A stretch of 64,000 nucleotides of DNA from Erwinia aphidicola (lineage in GTDB: Bacteria; Pseudomonadota; Gammaproteobacteria; Enterobacterales; Enterobacteriaceae), in contig NZ_JAMKCQ010000001.1 of the NCBI RefSeq assembly GCF_024169515.1, positions 1,922,001 through 1,986,000 on the forward strand. Reading direction: 5' to 3'. The notes under the pieces are model-generated. The model did no database searches. It saw nothing but the letters and a program-made list of their open reading frames with translations, and was not told the origin of the DNA. The position numbers were made by a program, and so were the translations under genes. Shown piece by piece: positions 1 through 12,060 of this stretch (within the stretch, counting starts at the first letter, position 1; each line of letters begins with the position of its first letter).

Positions 1-3
1 GCA

Positions 4-201
4 ATACCCGTCATACTTCAAGCTGCCTGTGCGTTAGCTGCCCTCGTTCACCCGAATCACTGACTTCAGTCAGCTCATCGGGATTAGTGAGCCTCATCCC
101 TGAGGCTCAGCCCTCGGCCAGCGCGAGCGCTGCTCAAATCGGTTTCCGACCGATTTGTCACTCTTTTGCTGCCTTCATGCAACTCGAATTATTTTGGGTA
201 T
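4..201. repeat. Palindromic interspersed repeat element
   Basis: A segment of about 198 bp bounded by imperfect terminal inverted repeats: ATACCCGTCATACTTCAAGC at the left, and a right end whose reverse complement reads ATACCCAAAATAATTCGAGT. Between them are several small hairpins: TGACTTCAGTCA (61-72), GCCTCA/TGAGGC (91-106), AGCGCGAGCGCT (120-131) and AAATCGG...CCGATTT (137-157). There is no convincing ORF inside, so it behaves like a non-coding, MITE-like enterobacterial repeat. Similar ends (ATACCC-N-ATAATTCGAGTTGC) are, from memory, common in intergenic DNA of Erwinia, Pectobacterium and Serratia. It ends about 50 bp before rep and could shape the rep leader. Confidence 0.7.
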
Positions 202-253
202 ATACTACCACGCTGTTTTCTCCTCCCTCGCAATTTCATTGAGTGATTTATCT

Positions 254-2272
254 ATGCGTCTTAATCCTGGTCAGCAACACGCCGTCGAATTTGTTACCGG
301 ACCCTGTCTGGTACTGGCTGGTGCCGGTTCGGGAAAAACACGCGTCATTACCAATAAAATTGCCCACTTGATCCGCGAATGCGGCTATCAGGCGCGCCAT
401 ATCGCCGCGGTGACCTTTACCAACAAGGCATCGCGTGAGATGAAAGAGCGCGTGGCGCAGACGCTGGGGCGCAAAGAAGCGCGCGGGTTGATGATCTCCA
501 CCTTCCATACGCTGGGGCTGGAAATTATTAAGCGCGAATACGCCGCGCTGGGGATGAAATCGAACTTCTCTCTGTTTGACGACCAGGATCAGCTGGCGCT
601 GTTAAAAGACCTGACCGAGGAGTGGCTGGAAAACGATAAAACCCTGCTGCAGCAGCTGATATCAACGATCTCTAACTGGAAGAACGATCTGATGGATCCG
701 CCGCGTGCGGCTGCGGGGGCGTTATCGGAGCGCGATAAGCTGTTCGCGCACTGCTACGCGCTGTATGACCGCCATCTGAAGTCCTGCAACGTGCTGGATT
801 TCGACGATCTGATCCTGCTGCCGACCCTGCTGTTCCAGCGCAATCTGGAAGTGCGCGAACGCTGGCAGCAGAAAATCCGCTACCTGCTGGTGGATGAATA
901 TCAGGATACCAACACCAGCCAGTATGAGCTGGTAAAGCTGCTGGTGGGTAGCCGTGCTCGATTTACCGTGGTGGGGGATGACGATCAGTCGATCTACTCC
1001 TGGCGCGGTGCGCGGCCGCAGAACCTGGTGCTGCTTCAGGAAGATTTCCCGGCGCTGCAGGTGATCAAGCTGGAGCAGAACTACCGCTCTTCGGAACGCA
1101 TTCTGAAAGCGGCGAATATCCTGATCGCCAATAACCCGCACGTGTTTGAAAAGCGTCTGTTCTCCGAGCTGGGCTACGGCGCGGAGCTGAAGGTGGTGAC
1201 GGCCAACAACGAAGATCACGAAGCGGAACGCGTTACCGGCGAGCTGATTGCTCATCACTTTATCAATAAGACCGCTTATAAAGACTACGCCATTCTGTAT
1301 CGCGGCAACCATCAGTCGCGGGTGTTTGAAAAAATGCTGATGCAGAACCGCATTCCCTACCGTATCTCCGGCGGCACCTCATTCTTCTCGCGTCCGGAAA
1401 TCAAGGATCTGCTGGCCTACCTGCGCGTACTGACCAACGCCGACGACGACAGCGCCTTTATGCGCATTGTGAATACGCCACGGCGTGAAATCGGTTCGGC
1501 TACGCTGCAAAAACTGGGCGAGTGGGCGATGCAGCGCAATAAAAGCCTGTTTAGCGCCAGCTTTGATATGGGGCTCGGCCAGACTCTGACCGGGCGCGGT
1601 CTGGAATCTCTGCAGCGCTTTACCCACTGGCTGCGGGAGGTAGCGCAGCTGGCGGAGCGCGAGCCGGTGGCTGCGGTACGCGATCTGATCCGCGGTATCG
1701 ATTACGAGAGCTGGCTGTTCGAAACTTCCGGCAGCCCGAAAGCGGCTGAAATGCGCATGAAAAACGTCAATACCCTGTTCCAGTGGATGACGGAAATGCT
1801 GGAGGGCAGCGATATCGACGAACCGATGACGCTGACTCAGGTCGTTACGCGCTTCACGCTGCGCGACATGATGGAGCGCGGTGAAAGTGATGAAGAGTCA
1901 GATCAGGTTCAGTTAATGACGCTGCACGCCTCGAAAGGTCTGGAGTTCCCCTACGTGTTCCTGGTGGGCATGGAGGAGGGATTACTGCCGCATCAGAGCA
2001 GCATTGACGAAAATAACGTTGAAGAGGAGCGTCGTCTGGCTTACGTGGGTATCACGCGTGCGCAGAAGGAGCTGACGTTTACTCTGTGCCGCGAGCGCCG
2101 TCAGTATGGTGAATCAATCCGTCCGGAGCCAAGCCGCTTCCTGCTGGAGCTACCGCAGGATGATCTGAAATGGGAGTCGGAGCGGAAAGTCGTCAGCGCA
2201 GAAGAGCGCATGCAAACCGGCCAGAGTCGTGTGGCCGGGTTGCGGGCGATGCTGGATAAAGCGAAGAAATAG
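254..2272 (+). CDS. rep: ATP-dependent DNA helicase Rep
   Basis: A 672-residue superfamily 1A (UvrD/Rep) 3'-5' helicase that removes protein roadblocks ahead of the replisome and helps restart forks. Walker A AGAGSGKT lies at residues 22-29, the Walker B region LLVDEYQDT near 211, and [15 protein letters not shown] near 237. Motif V/VI segments ([21 protein letters not shown]) are near the C-terminus. The length matches E. coli Rep (673). The open frame extends upstream to 155, but those codons lie inside the palindromic repeat; the ATG at 254 ([13 protein letters not shown]) aligns with the family start. The upstream ribosome site is weak (GAGTGA). It is convergent with gppA, 37 bp apart. 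Confidence 0.97.
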   Translation: MRLNPGQQHAVEFVTGPCLVLAGAGSGKTRVITNKIAHLIRECGYQARHIAAVTFTNKASREMKERVAQTLGRKEARGLMISTFHTLGLEIIKREYAALGMKSNFSLFDDQDQLALLKDLTEEWLENDKTLLQQLISTISNWKNDLMDPPRAAAGALSERDKLFAHCYALYDRHLKSCNVLDFDDLILLPTLLFQRNLEVRERWQQKIRYLLVDEYQDTNTSQYELVKLLVGSRARFTVVGDDDQSIYSWRGARPQNLVLLQEDFPALQVIKLEQNYRSSERILKAANILIANNPHVFEKRLFSELGYGAELKVVTANNEDHEAERVTGELIAHHFINKTAYKDYAILYRGNHQSRVFEKMLMQNRIPYRISGGTSFFSRPEIKDLLAYLRVLTNADDDSAFMRIVNTPRREIGSATLQKLGEWAMQRNKSLFSASFDMGLGQTLTGRGLESLQRFTHWLREVAQLAEREPVAAVRDLIRGIDYESWLFETSGSPKAAEMRMKNVNTLFQWMTEMLEGSDIDEPMTLTQVVTRFTLRDMMERGESDEESDQVQLMTLHASKGLEFPYVFLVGMEEGLLPHQSSIDENNVEEERRLAYVGITRAQKELTFTLCRERRQYGESIRPEPSRFLLELPQDDLKWESERKVVSAEERMQTGQSRVAGLRAMLDKAKK

Positions 2273-2309
2273 AAGCGGATTAACGCCGCATTACCGAGCG
2301 TAGTAGATT

Positions 2310-3794
2310 TTAATTAATGACTAATGACCAGTGCACATAGCTCTGCCAGTGTGCTTCCTGCTCCAGCAGCTCAGCGCGCAGAGGATGGGCATCCAGCCAG
2401 CCCTGCGGCAGCGTCAGCGTCAGGTTGTCCTCATCTGCCTGCAAACGGACCGCAGGCAGCGTGTCATCGCGGCGGCGGCTGGCAAAAATGATCGCCAGAC
2501 GCAGCAGGCGGCTCAGCCGTTCAGCCACGCGCGGCGGCACGGCATTCTGCTGGCTTAACAGCGCCAGATCGATGCTGTTGACCTGATTTTGCAGCAGCGT
2601 TGCCAGCAGCTTTTTCTGCGCGGGGGTAAAGCCTGGCAGATCGAGATGGCGCACCAGATATGCGGAGTGCTGCGGAGCCTGGCGGAAATCCACGCTTAAA
2701 CCAATTTCATGGATCAGGCAGGCGCTATCCAACAGTTCACGGCTGCGATCGTCCAGCTTCCAGCTCTGCCCCACCTGGCGGGCGAAGGTATCGGCTAACT
2801 GACGCACGCGCTCAGCCTGCTCGGGATCGATAGCAAAACGGCGCTGGATATTATGCAGCGTGCGGTTGCGAATATCGCGATCCACCGGCAGGTGCAGCAT
2901 GCCGTAAACCAATCCTTCGCGCAGTGCGCCGCCGGCCAGCGTCATGCTGGTAATATTCAGTTCATTAAAGATGGCGATGAGAATGGATAAGCCGCTCGGG
3001 AAAACCAGCGCGCGCTCAAGGGTCAGCCCCTCAATCTCCAGCTCTTCCAGTTTGCCGCACTGGATGGCGCGCTGTTTGAGCTGCTGAAGCTTACTCAGCG
3101 TAATACGCTCATCCATGCCCTGCGCCATCATAATTTCCTGCAGCGCCTGAACGGTGCCGGAAGCCCCGACGCAAACCTGCCAGCCCTGTTCGCGCAGCGC
3201 ACCGGCCACCGGCCGGATCATCGCCCGCGCGGCCTGTTCGGCCTGTTCGAAATTCTCTTTACCGAGATGACGATCGGTAAAATAGCGCTCCAGCCAGGTC
3301 ACGCAGCCCATCGACAGGCTGAACAGCGTAGTGGCCTGCGAACCCTTGCCGGTGACCAGCTCGGTGCTGCCGCCGCCGATATCCACCACCAGGCGCTTAT
3401 CCGAACCGCCGGTGGTATGCGCGACGCCCTGATAAATCAGGCGAGCTTCTTCCTCACCGCTGATCACATTGACCGGGCAACCCAGAATTTTCTCAGCTTT
3501 TACGAGGAATTCACCGGCGTTTGAGGCAATACGCAGGGTGGCGGTGGCGACGACGCGGATCTGCTGCGGTGGGATATCCTGCAGCTGCTCGGAGAACAGC
3601 CGCAGGCACTGCCAGCCACGCTCCATCGCCTCTTCCGAGAGATGGTGGCTGGCATCAAGCCCGGCAGCCAGGCGAACCTTACGCTTGATGCGGGCAATGG
3701 TCTGGATACTGCCAGCCACTTCACGCACCACCAACATATGAAAGCTGTTCGATCCTAAATCGATGGCAGCATAGAGTGATGATGCGCTCAGCAT
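2310..3794 (-). CDS. gppA: Guanosine-5'-triphosphate,3'-diphosphate pyrophosphatase
   Basis: GppA hydrolyses pppGpp to ppGpp and also has exopolyphosphatase activity, so it tunes the stringent alarmone pool. The product has 494 residues, the same as E. coli. The N-terminal ASKHA/Ppx-GppA fold begins [14 protein letters not shown] and carries the phosphate-binding [12 protein letters not shown] near residue 145. A C-terminal HD-like region contains [13 protein letters not shown] and [17 protein letters not shown] helices. It is transcribed with rhlB, with 6 bp between the two genes, as in other enterobacteria. Confidence 0.96.
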   Translation of the reverse strand: MLSASSLYAAIDLGSNSFHMLVVREVAGSIQTIARIKRKVRLAAGLDASHHLSEEAMERGWQCLRLFSEQLQDIPPQQIRVVATATLRIASNAGEFLVKAEKILGCPVNVISGEEEARLIYQGVAHTTGGSDKRLVVDIGGGSTELVTGKGSQATTLFSLSMGCVTWLERYFTDRHLGKENFEQAEQAARAMIRPVAGALREQGWQVCVGASGTVQALQEIMMAQGMDERITLSKLQQLKQRAIQCGKLEELEIEGLTLERALVFPSGLSILIAIFNELNITSMTLAGGALREGLVYGMLHLPVDRDIRNRTLHNIQRRFAIDPEQAERVRQLADTFARQVGQSWKLDDRSRELLDSACLIHEIGLSVDFRQAPQHSAYLVRHLDLPGFTPAQKKLLATLLQNQVNSIDLALLSQQNAVPPRVAERLSRLLRLAIIFASRRRDDTLPAVRLQADEDNLTLTLPQGWLDAHPLRAELLEQEAHWQSYVHWSLVIN

Positions 3795-3800
3795 GGCGTT

Positions 3801-5093
3801 TTAACCTGAACGTTTACGGTTAGGGCTACGCGGCGCGCTGCTGCGGCGGTTGTTATTTCCCCCACGGCGCGGACCATTTCCAGAACGCGTTCGGGTTAAG
3901 CGTTTTGGCGGCGGCAGATCGCTCATCAGCGCATCGCTGTTATAGCGGCTGACGGCAATGCTATGGCCAATATAGTCTTCAATCGCCGGCAGGTTGAGAG
4001 CGTACTCTTCACAGGCCAGGCTGATTGAGTGACCGTTGGCACCGGCACGACCGGTACGGCCAATGCGGTGAACATAGTCTTCACGGTCATCAGGCAGATC
4101 GTAGTTGAAGACGTGGGTCACGGCTGGAATGTGCAGACCACGTGCCGCAACATCGGTAGCGACCAGGATATCAACATCACCTTTGGTGAAATCATCCAGA
4201 ATACGCAGGCGTTTCTTCTGTGCCACATCGCCGGTCAGCAGGCCCACGCGGTGACCATCGGCAGCCAGATGGCCCCAGATATCTTCACAGCGGTGCTTGG
4301 TATTCGCGAAGATGATCGCGCGATCGGGCCACTCTTCTTCCAGCAGCGTTTGCAGTAAACGCATTTTCTCTTCGTTGGAAGGGTAGAACAGCTCTTCTTT
4401 AATGCGGTGTCCGGTTTTCTGTTCCGGTTCAACTTCAACGTATTCAGCGTTGTTCATATTCTCAAAGGCCAGTTCACGCACGCGGAAGGAGAGGGTGGCG
4501 GAGAACAGCATATTGAGGCGCTGGTTAGCGGCAGGCATGCGGCGGAACAACCAGCGAATGTCTTTAATGAAGCCGAGGTCAAACATCCGGTCAGCTTCGT
4601 CGAGTACCACCACCTGGATGGCGCCTAAATTCACATGATTCTGTTTAGCGTAATCGATTAAACGACCCGTGGTGGCGATCAGCACATCGACGCCGCTTTC
4701 GAGCACTTTCAGCTGTTTATCGTAGCCATCGCCGCCGTAAGCCAGGCCCAGTTTCAGCCCGGTAACCTGCGCCAGCGGTTCTGCATCCGCATGGATCTGC
4801 ACCGCCAGTTCGCGCGTCGGTGCCAGGATCAGCGCGCGCGGTTGGTTAACCTGGCGACCTTCCGGGGCGGGGTGAGAAAGAAGATGATGGAACGTTGACG
4901 TCAGGAACGCCATCGTTTTGCCGGTACCGGTTTGCGCCTGACCTGCTACATCACGCCCGGAGAGCGTAAACGGTAATGCCAGCGCCTGAATAGGCGTGCA
5001 ATTATGAAACCCTTTAGTTTCAAGGGCTTCAATCACCTGAGGGTGCAGGGCGAAGTCGGAAAACTTCTGTTCTGTTAAGTGTGTTTTGCTCAT
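3801..5093 (-). CDS. rhlB: ATP-dependent RNA helicase RhlB
   Basis: A DEAD-box RNA helicase of the RNA degradosome that unwinds structured mRNA for PNPase and RNase E. The 430-residue product shows the Q motif ([13 protein letters not shown]), Walker [12 protein letters not shown], the DEAD box [14 protein letters not shown] (MLFSATLS) and motif [12 protein letters not shown]. The basic, low-complexity tail ([15 protein letters not shown]) is the usual RNA/RNase E-binding extension and is slightly longer than in E. coli (421 residues). It is divergent from trxA across about 129 bp. Confidence 0.96.
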   Translation of the reverse strand: MSKTHLTEQKFSDFALHPQVIEALETKGFHNCTPIQALALPFTLSGRDVAGQAQTGTGKTMAFLTSTFHHLLSHPAPEGRQVNQPRALILAPTRELAVQIHADAEPLAQVTGLKLGLAYGGDGYDKQLKVLESGVDVLIATTGRLIDYAKQNHVNLGAIQVVVLDEADRMFDLGFIKDIRWLFRRMPAANQRLNMLFSATLSFRVRELAFENMNNAEYVEVEPEQKTGHRIKEELFYPSNEEKMRLLQTLLEEEWPDRAIIFANTKHRCEDIWGHLAADGHRVGLLTGDVAQKKRLRILDDFTKGDVDILVATDVAARGLHIPAVTHVFNYDLPDDREDYVHRIGRTGRAGANGHSISLACEEYALNLPAIEDYIGHSIAVSRYNSDALMSDLPPPKRLTRTRSGNGPRRGGNNNRRSSAPRSPNRKRSG

Positions 5094-5222
5094 AGTGTGG
5101 TAGAATATCAGCTTACTATTGCTTTACGAAAGCATATCCGGTGAAATAAAAGCAGTGCAATAAACTCAGCCTGATGCTGCTTAATGCTACATCAAAGGTA
5201 AAGATAATCCCTTGGAGTAAAC

Positions 5223-5552
5223 ATGAGCGATAAAATTACCCACGTGACCGATGACAGCTTTGACGCCGACGTTCTGAAAGCAGAAGATTTGGTACTGGTC
5301 GACTTCTGGGCAGAATGGTGCGGTCCTTGTAAGATGATCGCCCCTATTCTCGATGAAGTGGCTGCCGAATATGAAGGCAAGCTGAAAATCGCTAAGTTGA
5401 ACATTGATGAGAACCCAGCAACGGCGCCTAAGTACGGCATCCGTGGTATCCCAACCCTGCTGCTGTTCAAAAATGGCGAAGTGGCTGCGACCAAAGTCGG
5501 CGCACTCTCTAAAGGCCAGCTCAAAGAGTTCCTGAACGCGAACCTGGGCTAA
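5223..5552 (+). CDS. trxA: Thioredoxin 1
   Basis: Cytosolic thioredoxin, the dithiol reductant for ribonucleotide reductase, PAPS reductase and MsrA. It is 109 residues, with the redox motif WCGPCK at Cys33/Cys36 and the cis-proline region [11 protein letters not shown]. The start codon is preceded by a clear TTGGAG ribosome site 4-8 nt upstream. It stands alone between rhlB and rho, and its terminator-proximal sequence runs into the rho leader. Confidence 0.97.
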   Translation: MSDKITHVTDDSFDADVLKAEDLVLVDFWAEWCGPCKMIAPILDEVAAEYEGKLKIAKLNIDENPATAPKYGIRGIPTLLLFKNGEVAATKVGALSKGQLKEFLNANLG

Positions 5553-5916
5553 TCATGCCTTGCCGGCGTTTTGCGGTTTGATTTTTCATCTATCCGCTAG
5601 ACGCCCGGCATTAAGCGTGCTAAGTTAAATCCACTGCACGACGAACTTACCTTGTAGTTTGCACCTTATAGAATGACTCCTTGTTGAACGCTGTATTCAT
5701 CAGAATCTTACAGACATTCAGCAATCTGACGGTTAGTATCTACTGAATTTCCGGCTTCTTGTCCTCACCGTCTCCTCGTTTCAGATCTGCGTTTTCCTGC
5801 ACGTGATCATCGAGCGGACTTCGGAACCAAGAGCCAATTAAACAGGCATGGATCTTTCGCCATACCATTTACGACAAACAATTCAAGTTTTACCCCGAGT
5901 TTAAGAACCCACCATT
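5553..5916 (+). promoter_or_regulatory. Long untranslated leader of rho
   Basis: A 364-base stretch without a recognisable gene between trxA and rho. It is rich in unstructured C/T runs (for example GTCCTCACCGTCTCCTCG near 5761), as expected of the rut-containing leader through which Rho autoregulates in E. coli. I could not find a convincing rhoL match. One 18-codon frame (ATG 5848 to stop 5904) is open but has a poor ribosome site. Confidence 0.55.
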
Positions 5917-7176
<1,260 letters not shown>

Positions 7177-7257
7177 CTGGCTGGTTGCCGGGGGCTAAAC
7201 GGTCGAATTGCCGTTTTACAACACTACCCCCGTCAATAAACAGATGAAAACTCGGGT

Positions 7258-7290
7258 AACGCCACGCATAGTCGTGGCGTTTTTTGTTTT
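7258..7290 (+). terminator. Intrinsic terminator after rho
   Basis: A 9-bp perfect stem, AACGCCACG / CGTGGCGTT, with a 6-nt loop (CATAGT), followed directly by a T-rich tract (7280-7290). It separates rho from the ECA operon. Confidence 0.9.
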
Positions 7291-7361
7291 TGGCCTATAG
7301 GCTATTCTGATTATGGAGAATTAGACCTAATGTGCGGTACAGGGCGAAGTTATATGGTGCA

Positions 7362-7390
7362 TTGATGATGCGCGCCCTGGTGAATAAAAT
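7362..7390 (+). promoter_or_regulatory. Candidate sigma-70 promoter of the ECA operon
   Basis: TTGATG (7362-7367), a 17-bp spacer and TAAAAT (7385-7390), about 75 bp before wecA and downstream of the rho terminator. Chosen by eye from consensus spacing; not unique in this AT-rich gap. Confidence 0.4.
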
Positions 7391-7464
7391 CAGAATTATA
7401 CGGGTGCTAATGGCATGAAAATTGCTTATAACACTGCGCAATTCTTATCAGAGAGCTGGTTAAT

Positions 7465-8568
7465 GTGAATTTACTCAATACGAGTACGGAGCTTGCCCTA
7501 ACTTTTTTATTTTCATTGGCATTTCTTTTTTTCGCGCGTAAAGCCGCTATTAAAGTTGGTCTGGTGGATAAACCCAACTACCGCAAACGACATCAGGGCG
7601 CGATTCCGCTGGTTGGTGGCATCTCCGTGTTTGCTGGCAGCTGTTTCGCTTTTGCATTGACGAATTTCTATGTGCCTAACGTCCTGCTGTATCTCAGCTG
7701 TGCCGGCTGTCTGGTATTCGTCGGCGCGCTCGATGATCGTTTCGACATCAGTGTAAAACTGCGCGCGGTGGTTCAGGCCGGCGTGGCGGTTGTCATGATG
7801 ATGAAAGCTAAACTCTATCTGCTAAGCCTTGGCTACATCTTCGGCCCCTGGGAGCTGGTGGTCGGACCGTTTGGCTATGTTCTGACGCTATTTGCCGTCT
7901 GGGCCGCGATCAACGCCTTCAACATGGTTGACGGCATTGATGGTCTGTTGGGGGGATTGTCCTGCGTCACCTTCCTCGCCATTGGCGTTATCCTGCTGCT
8001 GGATGGCCAGAGCAGCCTGGCGATGTGGTGCTTCATTATGATGGCCGCCATCATTCCCTATATTTTGCTCAACCTCGGCGTGTTTGGTCGCCGCTACAAA
8101 GTTTTCATGGGAGATGCCGGCAGCACGCTGATTGGCTTTACCATTATCTGGATCCTGCTGGAGGCCACCCAGGGTCCGAGCCATCCTATTACCCCGGTCA
8201 CCGCGCTATGGCTGATTGCTATTCCGTTAATGGATATGGTGGCGATTATGTATCGCCGCCTGAGCAAGGGGATGAGTCCCTTCTCGGCAGATCGGCAGCA
8301 CATTCACCACCTGATCATGCGTGCGGGCTTCACCTCCCGCCAGGCGTTTGTCCTGATCACCGCTGCCGCTGCGCTGCTGGCTGCGGTGGGTGTGCTCGGC
8401 GAATACCTGACCTTTGTCCCGGAATGGGCGATGTTGGTACTTTTCTTGCTGGCTTTCATGCTGTACGGCTACTGCATCAAGCGGGCATGGCGCGTTGCGC
8501 GCATGATTAAAAGATGGAAGCGCCGACTGCGTAATCACCATAACGAGAAGAAAACCTCTACTGACTAA
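7465..8568 (+). CDS. wecA: UDP-GlcNAc:undecaprenyl-phosphate GlcNAc-1-phosphate transferase
   Basis: WecA loads GlcNAc-1-P onto undecaprenyl phosphate, the first lipid-linked step of ECA (lipid I) and of many O antigens. It is a polytopic inner-membrane protein of 367 residues, the same length as E. coli. Visible family motifs are GALDDRFD near residue 90, AFNMVDGIDGLLGG near 150-163, the substrate loop FMGDAGSTLIGF and the HIHH motif (DRQHIHHLIMRAG). The start is GTG at 7465, because an ATG two bases upstream runs straight into a stop; GAGAG lies upstream as ribosome site. First gene of the ECA operon. Confidence 0.97.
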   Translation: MNLLNTSTELALTFLFSLAFLFFARKAAIKVGLVDKPNYRKRHQGAIPLVGGISVFAGSCFAFALTNFYVPNVLLYLSCAGCLVFVGALDDRFDISVKLRAVVQAGVAVVMMMKAKLYLLSLGYIFGPWELVVGPFGYVLTLFAVWAAINAFNMVDGIDGLLGGLSCVTFLAIGVILLLDGQSSLAMWCFIMMAAIIPYILLNLGVFGRRYKVFMGDAGSTLIGFTIIWILLEATQGPSHPITPVTALWLIAIPLMDMVAIMYRRLSKGMSPFSADRQHIHHLIMRAGFTSRQAFVLITAAAALLAAVGVLGEYLTFVPEWAMLVLFLLAFMLYGYCIKRAWRVARMIKRWKRRLRNHHNEKKTSTD

Positions 8569-8596
8569 GTCAGCCTGACAACAAGGAACCTGAAGT

Positions 8597-9628
8597 ATGA
8601 CCTATCCTGACGCGGCGGATAACGAGCTGGATATTCGTGGTCTTTGCTGCACGCTGTGGCGCGGTAAATTCTGGATTGTCGCCGGTGGCGCACTGTTTGC
8701 CGCCCTGGCCTTTATTTACTCGCTGCTGGTTACGCCGAAATGGAGTACTACCGCGATTGTCGATCGTCCAACGGTGAACATGCTTTCCGGCTATTACTCG
8801 CAGCAGCAGTTTTTAAATAATCTGGATGTCCGTTCGGGCAGCCTGACCGTGGCCCCACCTACAGTGATGGATGAGGCGTATCAGGAGTTCATCATGCAGC
8901 TGTTTGCCTGGGATACCCGGCGTGATTTCTGGCTGCAGACCGACTATTACAAACAGCGGAAAACCGGTAATGCCATGGAAGACGCAGCCCTGTTGGATGA
9001 GCTGATTGCCAATATTCAGCTGCAGCCCGCCGACAGCGCGAAGAATATCAAGGATAGCGTGACGCTGGTGGCTGAGACCGCCGCCGACGCCAACACTCTG
9101 CTGCGCCAGTACGTGGCTTTCGCCAATGCGCGCGCCACCGTACATCTGAATGAAGAGCTGGCGGCCGACTGGGCAGCCCGCAGCATTCAGTTGAAAGCGC
9201 AGATAAAGCGCCAGGAAGCGGTAGCAAAAGCGATTTACGACCGTCAGGTGAACAGCGTACAGCAGGCGTTAAAAATTGCTCAGCAGCAGGGCTTAGAGCA
9301 GTCGAAAACTCAGACGCCATCCGAACAGCTGCCGGATTCCGAACTGTTCCTGCTGGGGCGCCCGCTGCTGCAGGGGCGTCTGGAAAACCTTCAGGCCAGC
9401 GGTCCGTCTTACGATCTGGACTACGACCAGAACCGGGCTATGCAGGCGACGCTGAGTGTCGGGCCAACGCTGGTGCCGTCTTTCCACACCTGGCGCTACC
9501 TGCGCACCCCGGAGGAGCCGGTCAAGCGTGACAGCCCGCGCCGCGTGCTGCTGATGGTGATGTGGGGCGCTGTAGGGGTTCTGCTGGGTGCCGGAACGGC
9601 TCTGGTCCGTCGCAGAAAGTGTCACTAA
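8597..9628 (+). CDS. wzzE: ECA polysaccharide co-polymerase WzzE
   Basis: Chain-length regulator of ECA. The 343-residue product has the Wzz architecture: a membrane segment near residues 25-45 (KFWIVAGGALFAALAFIYSL), a large helical periplasmic domain rich in Gln/Glu, and a C-terminal membrane segment (VLLMVMWGAVGVLLGAG) preceded by the PxxP-type stretch PEEPVKRDSPRR. It would oligomerise and set the modal length of chains made by WzyE. It follows wecA by 28 bp, with an AAGGAA ribosome site. Confidence 0.93.
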   Translation: MTYPDAADNELDIRGLCCTLWRGKFWIVAGGALFAALAFIYSLLVTPKWSTTAIVDRPTVNMLSGYYSQQQFLNNLDVRSGSLTVAPPTVMDEAYQEFIMQLFAWDTRRDFWLQTDYYKQRKTGNAMEDAALLDELIANIQLQPADSAKNIKDSVTLVAETAADANTLLRQYVAFANARATVHLNEELAADWAARSIQLKAQIKRQEAVAKAIYDRQVNSVQQALKIAQQQGLEQSKTQTPSEQLPDSELFLLGRPLLQGRLENLQASGPSYDLDYDQNRAMQATLSVGPTLVPSFHTWRYLRTPEEPVKRDSPRRVLLMVMWGAVGVLLGAGTALVRRRKCH

Positions 9629-9658
9629 GTTAAATACGAGCGAATTAAGAGAGTCACG

Positions 9659-10789
9659 GTGAAAGTATTAACAGTTTTTGGCACGCGCCCCGAAGCGATT
9701 AAAATGGCGCCGCTGGTGCATGCGCTGGCGCAGGAAGAGGGTATCGAGTCACGCTTATGCGTGACGGCACAGCATCGCGAAATGCTCGATCAGGTGCTGC
9801 AGCTGTTTTCAATCGTGCCGGACTACGATCTTAATATTATGCAGCCGGGACAGGGGTTAACCGAGATCACCAGCCGTATTCTGGAAGGGCTGAAAACGGT
9901 ATTTAGCGACTTCACTCCTGATGTGGTGCTGGTACACGGTGACACCACCACCACTTTTGCCGCCAGCCTTGCGGCTTTCTACCACCGTATTCCCGTAGGG
10001 CACGTGGAGGCCGGGCTGCGTACCGGCGATCTGTGGTCACCGTGGCCGGAAGAAGCCAACCGTACGCTGACCGGGCACCTGGCGAGCTACCACTTCACGC
10101 CCACCACCACTTCGCAGCAAAATCTGCTGCGCGAGAATCTGCCTGCCCAGCGCATTTTCGTCACCGGTAATACGGTGATCGACGCGCTGTTCTGGGTGCG
10201 TGACCGCGTGCTGAGTGATGATGCATTGCGTAACAGTCTTGCGGCGCGCTATCCATTCCTGGCTGCGGACAAGAAGATGATTCTGGTCACGGGGCACCGC
10301 CGTGAGAGCTTCGGCGACGGATTTGAGCGTATCTGTAATGCGCTGGCGGAAATTGCCCGCCTGCATCCCGATACGCAGATTGTTTACCCGGTGCATCTCA
10401 ACCCCAACGTCAGCGAGCCGGTTAACCGCATTTTGAGTGGGATCGACAACATTATCCTGATCGAGCCGCAGGAGTACCTGCCGTTTGTCTGGCTGATGGA
10501 CCGCGCCTGGCTGATCCTCACCGATTCCGGTGGCATTCAGGAAGAAGCGCCGTCGCTGGGCAAACCGGTGCTGGTGATGCGCGATACCACCGAGCGCCCG
10601 GAAGCGATTGCTGCCGGTACGGTGATGCTGGTCGGCACCGATGGTGCAAAAATTGTTAGCGAAGTCAACCGTTTACTTACCGATGAGGAAGCGTGGCACA
10701 CCATGAGTCGCGCACATAATCCTTACGGAGACGGACTGGCCTGCCAGCGTATTGTGCAGGCGCTTAAACACAACCGGATTACATTATGA
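9659..10789 (+). CDS. wecB: UDP-N-acetylglucosamine 2-epimerase (non-hydrolysing)
   Basis: Converts UDP-GlcNAc to UDP-ManNAc for the ManNAcA residue of ECA. The 376-residue GT-B-like epimerase shows [13 protein letters not shown] at the N-terminus, [33 protein letters not shown] and the UDP-binding [20 protein letters not shown]. The start is GTG at 9659, after AAGAGAG. The stop overlaps the wecC start (ATGA), implying translational coupling. Confidence 0.96.
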   Translation: MKVLTVFGTRPEAIKMAPLVHALAQEEGIESRLCVTAQHREMLDQVLQLFSIVPDYDLNIMQPGQGLTEITSRILEGLKTVFSDFTPDVVLVHGDTTTTFAASLAAFYHRIPVGHVEAGLRTGDLWSPWPEEANRTLTGHLASYHFTPTTTSQQNLLRENLPAQRIFVTGNTVIDALFWVRDRVLSDDALRNSLAARYPFLAADKKMILVTGHRRESFGDGFERICNALAEIARLHPDTQIVYPVHLNPNVSEPVNRILSGIDNIILIEPQEYLPFVWLMDRAWLILTDSGGIQEEAPSLGKPVLVMRDTTERPEAIAAGTVMLVGTDGAKIVSEVNRLLTDEEAWHTMSRAHNPYGDGLACQRIVQALKHNRITL

Positions 10790-12048
10790 GTTTCAACACC
10801 ATTTCTGTTATCGGGCTGGGCTACATCGGCCTGCCCACTGCCGCGGCCTTTGCTTCCTGCCAGAAGCAGGTGATCGGCATCGATATTAATGCGCACGCGG
10901 TGGAGACCATCAATCGTGGCGACATTCATATCGTTGAGCCGGACCTCGACCGCGTGGTGAAAACCGCCGTCGAGGGCGGCTATTTGCGTGCTGCCACTCA
11001 GCCACAGGCTGCAGATGCATTTCTGATCGCCGTTCCCACGCCGTTTAAAGGCGAGCATCAGCCGGATATGGCCTTTGTCCGGGCGGCGGCAGAGTCCCTT
11101 GCGCCAGTGCTGAAGAAGGGCGATCTGGTGATCCTCGAATCCACCTCTCCGGTGGGGGCTACCGAGCAGATGGCCGCGTGGCTGGCGGCAGCGCGCCCGG
11201 ACCTGAGCTTCCCGCAGCAGGCGGGTGAGCAGGCGGACATTCAGGTTGCCTACTGCCCGGAGCGCGTCTTGCCGGGTCAGGTGATGGTTGAGCTGTTTAA
11301 AAATGACCGTGTGATAGGCGGTATGACGGCCGTCTGCTCGCAGCGCGCCTGCGATCTGTACAATATCTTTCTCGAAGGTGAGTGCGTGGTCACCAATTCG
11401 CGCACCGCTGAAATGTGTAAGCTCACCGAGAACAGCTTCCGCGACGTCAATATTGCCTTCGCTAACGAGCTGTCGTTGATCTGCGCCGAGCAGGATATCA
11501 ACGTCTGGGAGCTGATCCGTCTCGCCAACCGCCATCCGCGCGTGAACATTCTGCAACCCGGCCCGGGCGTTGGCGGGCACTGCATCGCCGTCGATCCGTG
11601 GTTTATCGTGGCGCAAAATCCCGAGCAGGCGCGGTTGATCCGCACCGCGCGCGAAGTGAATGACGGTAAACCGCACTGGGTGCTGGAGCAGGTGCAGCGC
11701 CGGGTTGCCGACTGCCTGATGAGCAGCAACAAGCGCGCCAGCGAGCTGAAAATTGCCTGCCTGGGCCTGGCGTTCAAGCCCGATATTGACGACCTGCGTG
11801 AAAGCCCGGCCGTTCAGGTAACGAAGCTGATCGCCGACTGGCATCAGGGCAGCACGCTGGTGGTCGAACCTAACGTGCAGCAGCTGCCCGCGAAGCTGCA
11901 GCAAAGCGTCACGCTGGTGGCGCTGGATGACGCCCTGCAGCAGGCTGATGTACTGGTGCTGCTGGTCGATCACCGTCAGTTTAAAGCCATCGATCCCGCC
12001 AGTGTAAACCAGCCGTGGGTTGTGGATACCAAAGGAGTATGGCGATGA
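10786..12048 (+). CDS. wecC: UDP-N-acetyl-D-mannosamine dehydrogenase
   Basis: NAD-dependent four-electron oxidation of UDP-ManNAc to UDP-ManNAcA. The 420-residue product has the UDP-glucose/GDP-mannose dehydrogenase layout: Rossmann motif [14 protein letters not shown] at residues 9-22, a central domain with the catalytic Cys in [16 protein letters not shown], and a C-terminal UDP-binding domain ([17 protein letters not shown]). In E. coli rffG and rffH follow; here wecD begins 12 bp downstream. Confidence 0.96.
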   Translation: MSFNTISVIGLGYIGLPTAAAFASCQKQVIGIDINAHAVETINRGDIHIVEPDLDRVVKTAVEGGYLRAATQPQAADAFLIAVPTPFKGEHQPDMAFVRAAAESLAPVLKKGDLVILESTSPVGATEQMAAWLAAARPDLSFPQQAGEQADIQVAYCPERVLPGQVMVELFKNDRVIGGMTAVCSQRACDLYNIFLEGECVVTNSRTAEMCKLTENSFRDVNIAFANELSLICAEQDINVWELIRLANRHPRVNILQPGPGVGGHCIAVDPWFIVAQNPEQARLIRTAREVNDGKPHWVLEQVQRRVADCLMSSNKRASELKIACLGLAFKPDIDDLRESPAVQVTKLIADWHQGSTLVVEPNVQQLPAKLQQSVTLVALDDALQQADVLVLLVDHRQFKAIDPASVNQPWVVDTKGVWR

Positions 12049-12060
12049 GAGATTCGAGCT

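Noticed and set aside
155..253. N-terminal extension of rep (frame open from 155)
   Set aside because: The extra 33 codons lie in the palindromic repeat and its flank and are not family-like; the ATG at 254 matches the known Rep N-terminus.
7291..7464. JUMPstart/ops element before wecA
   Set aside because: I looked for GGCGGTAGC because rfaH is in the window, but none is present upstream of the ECA operon.
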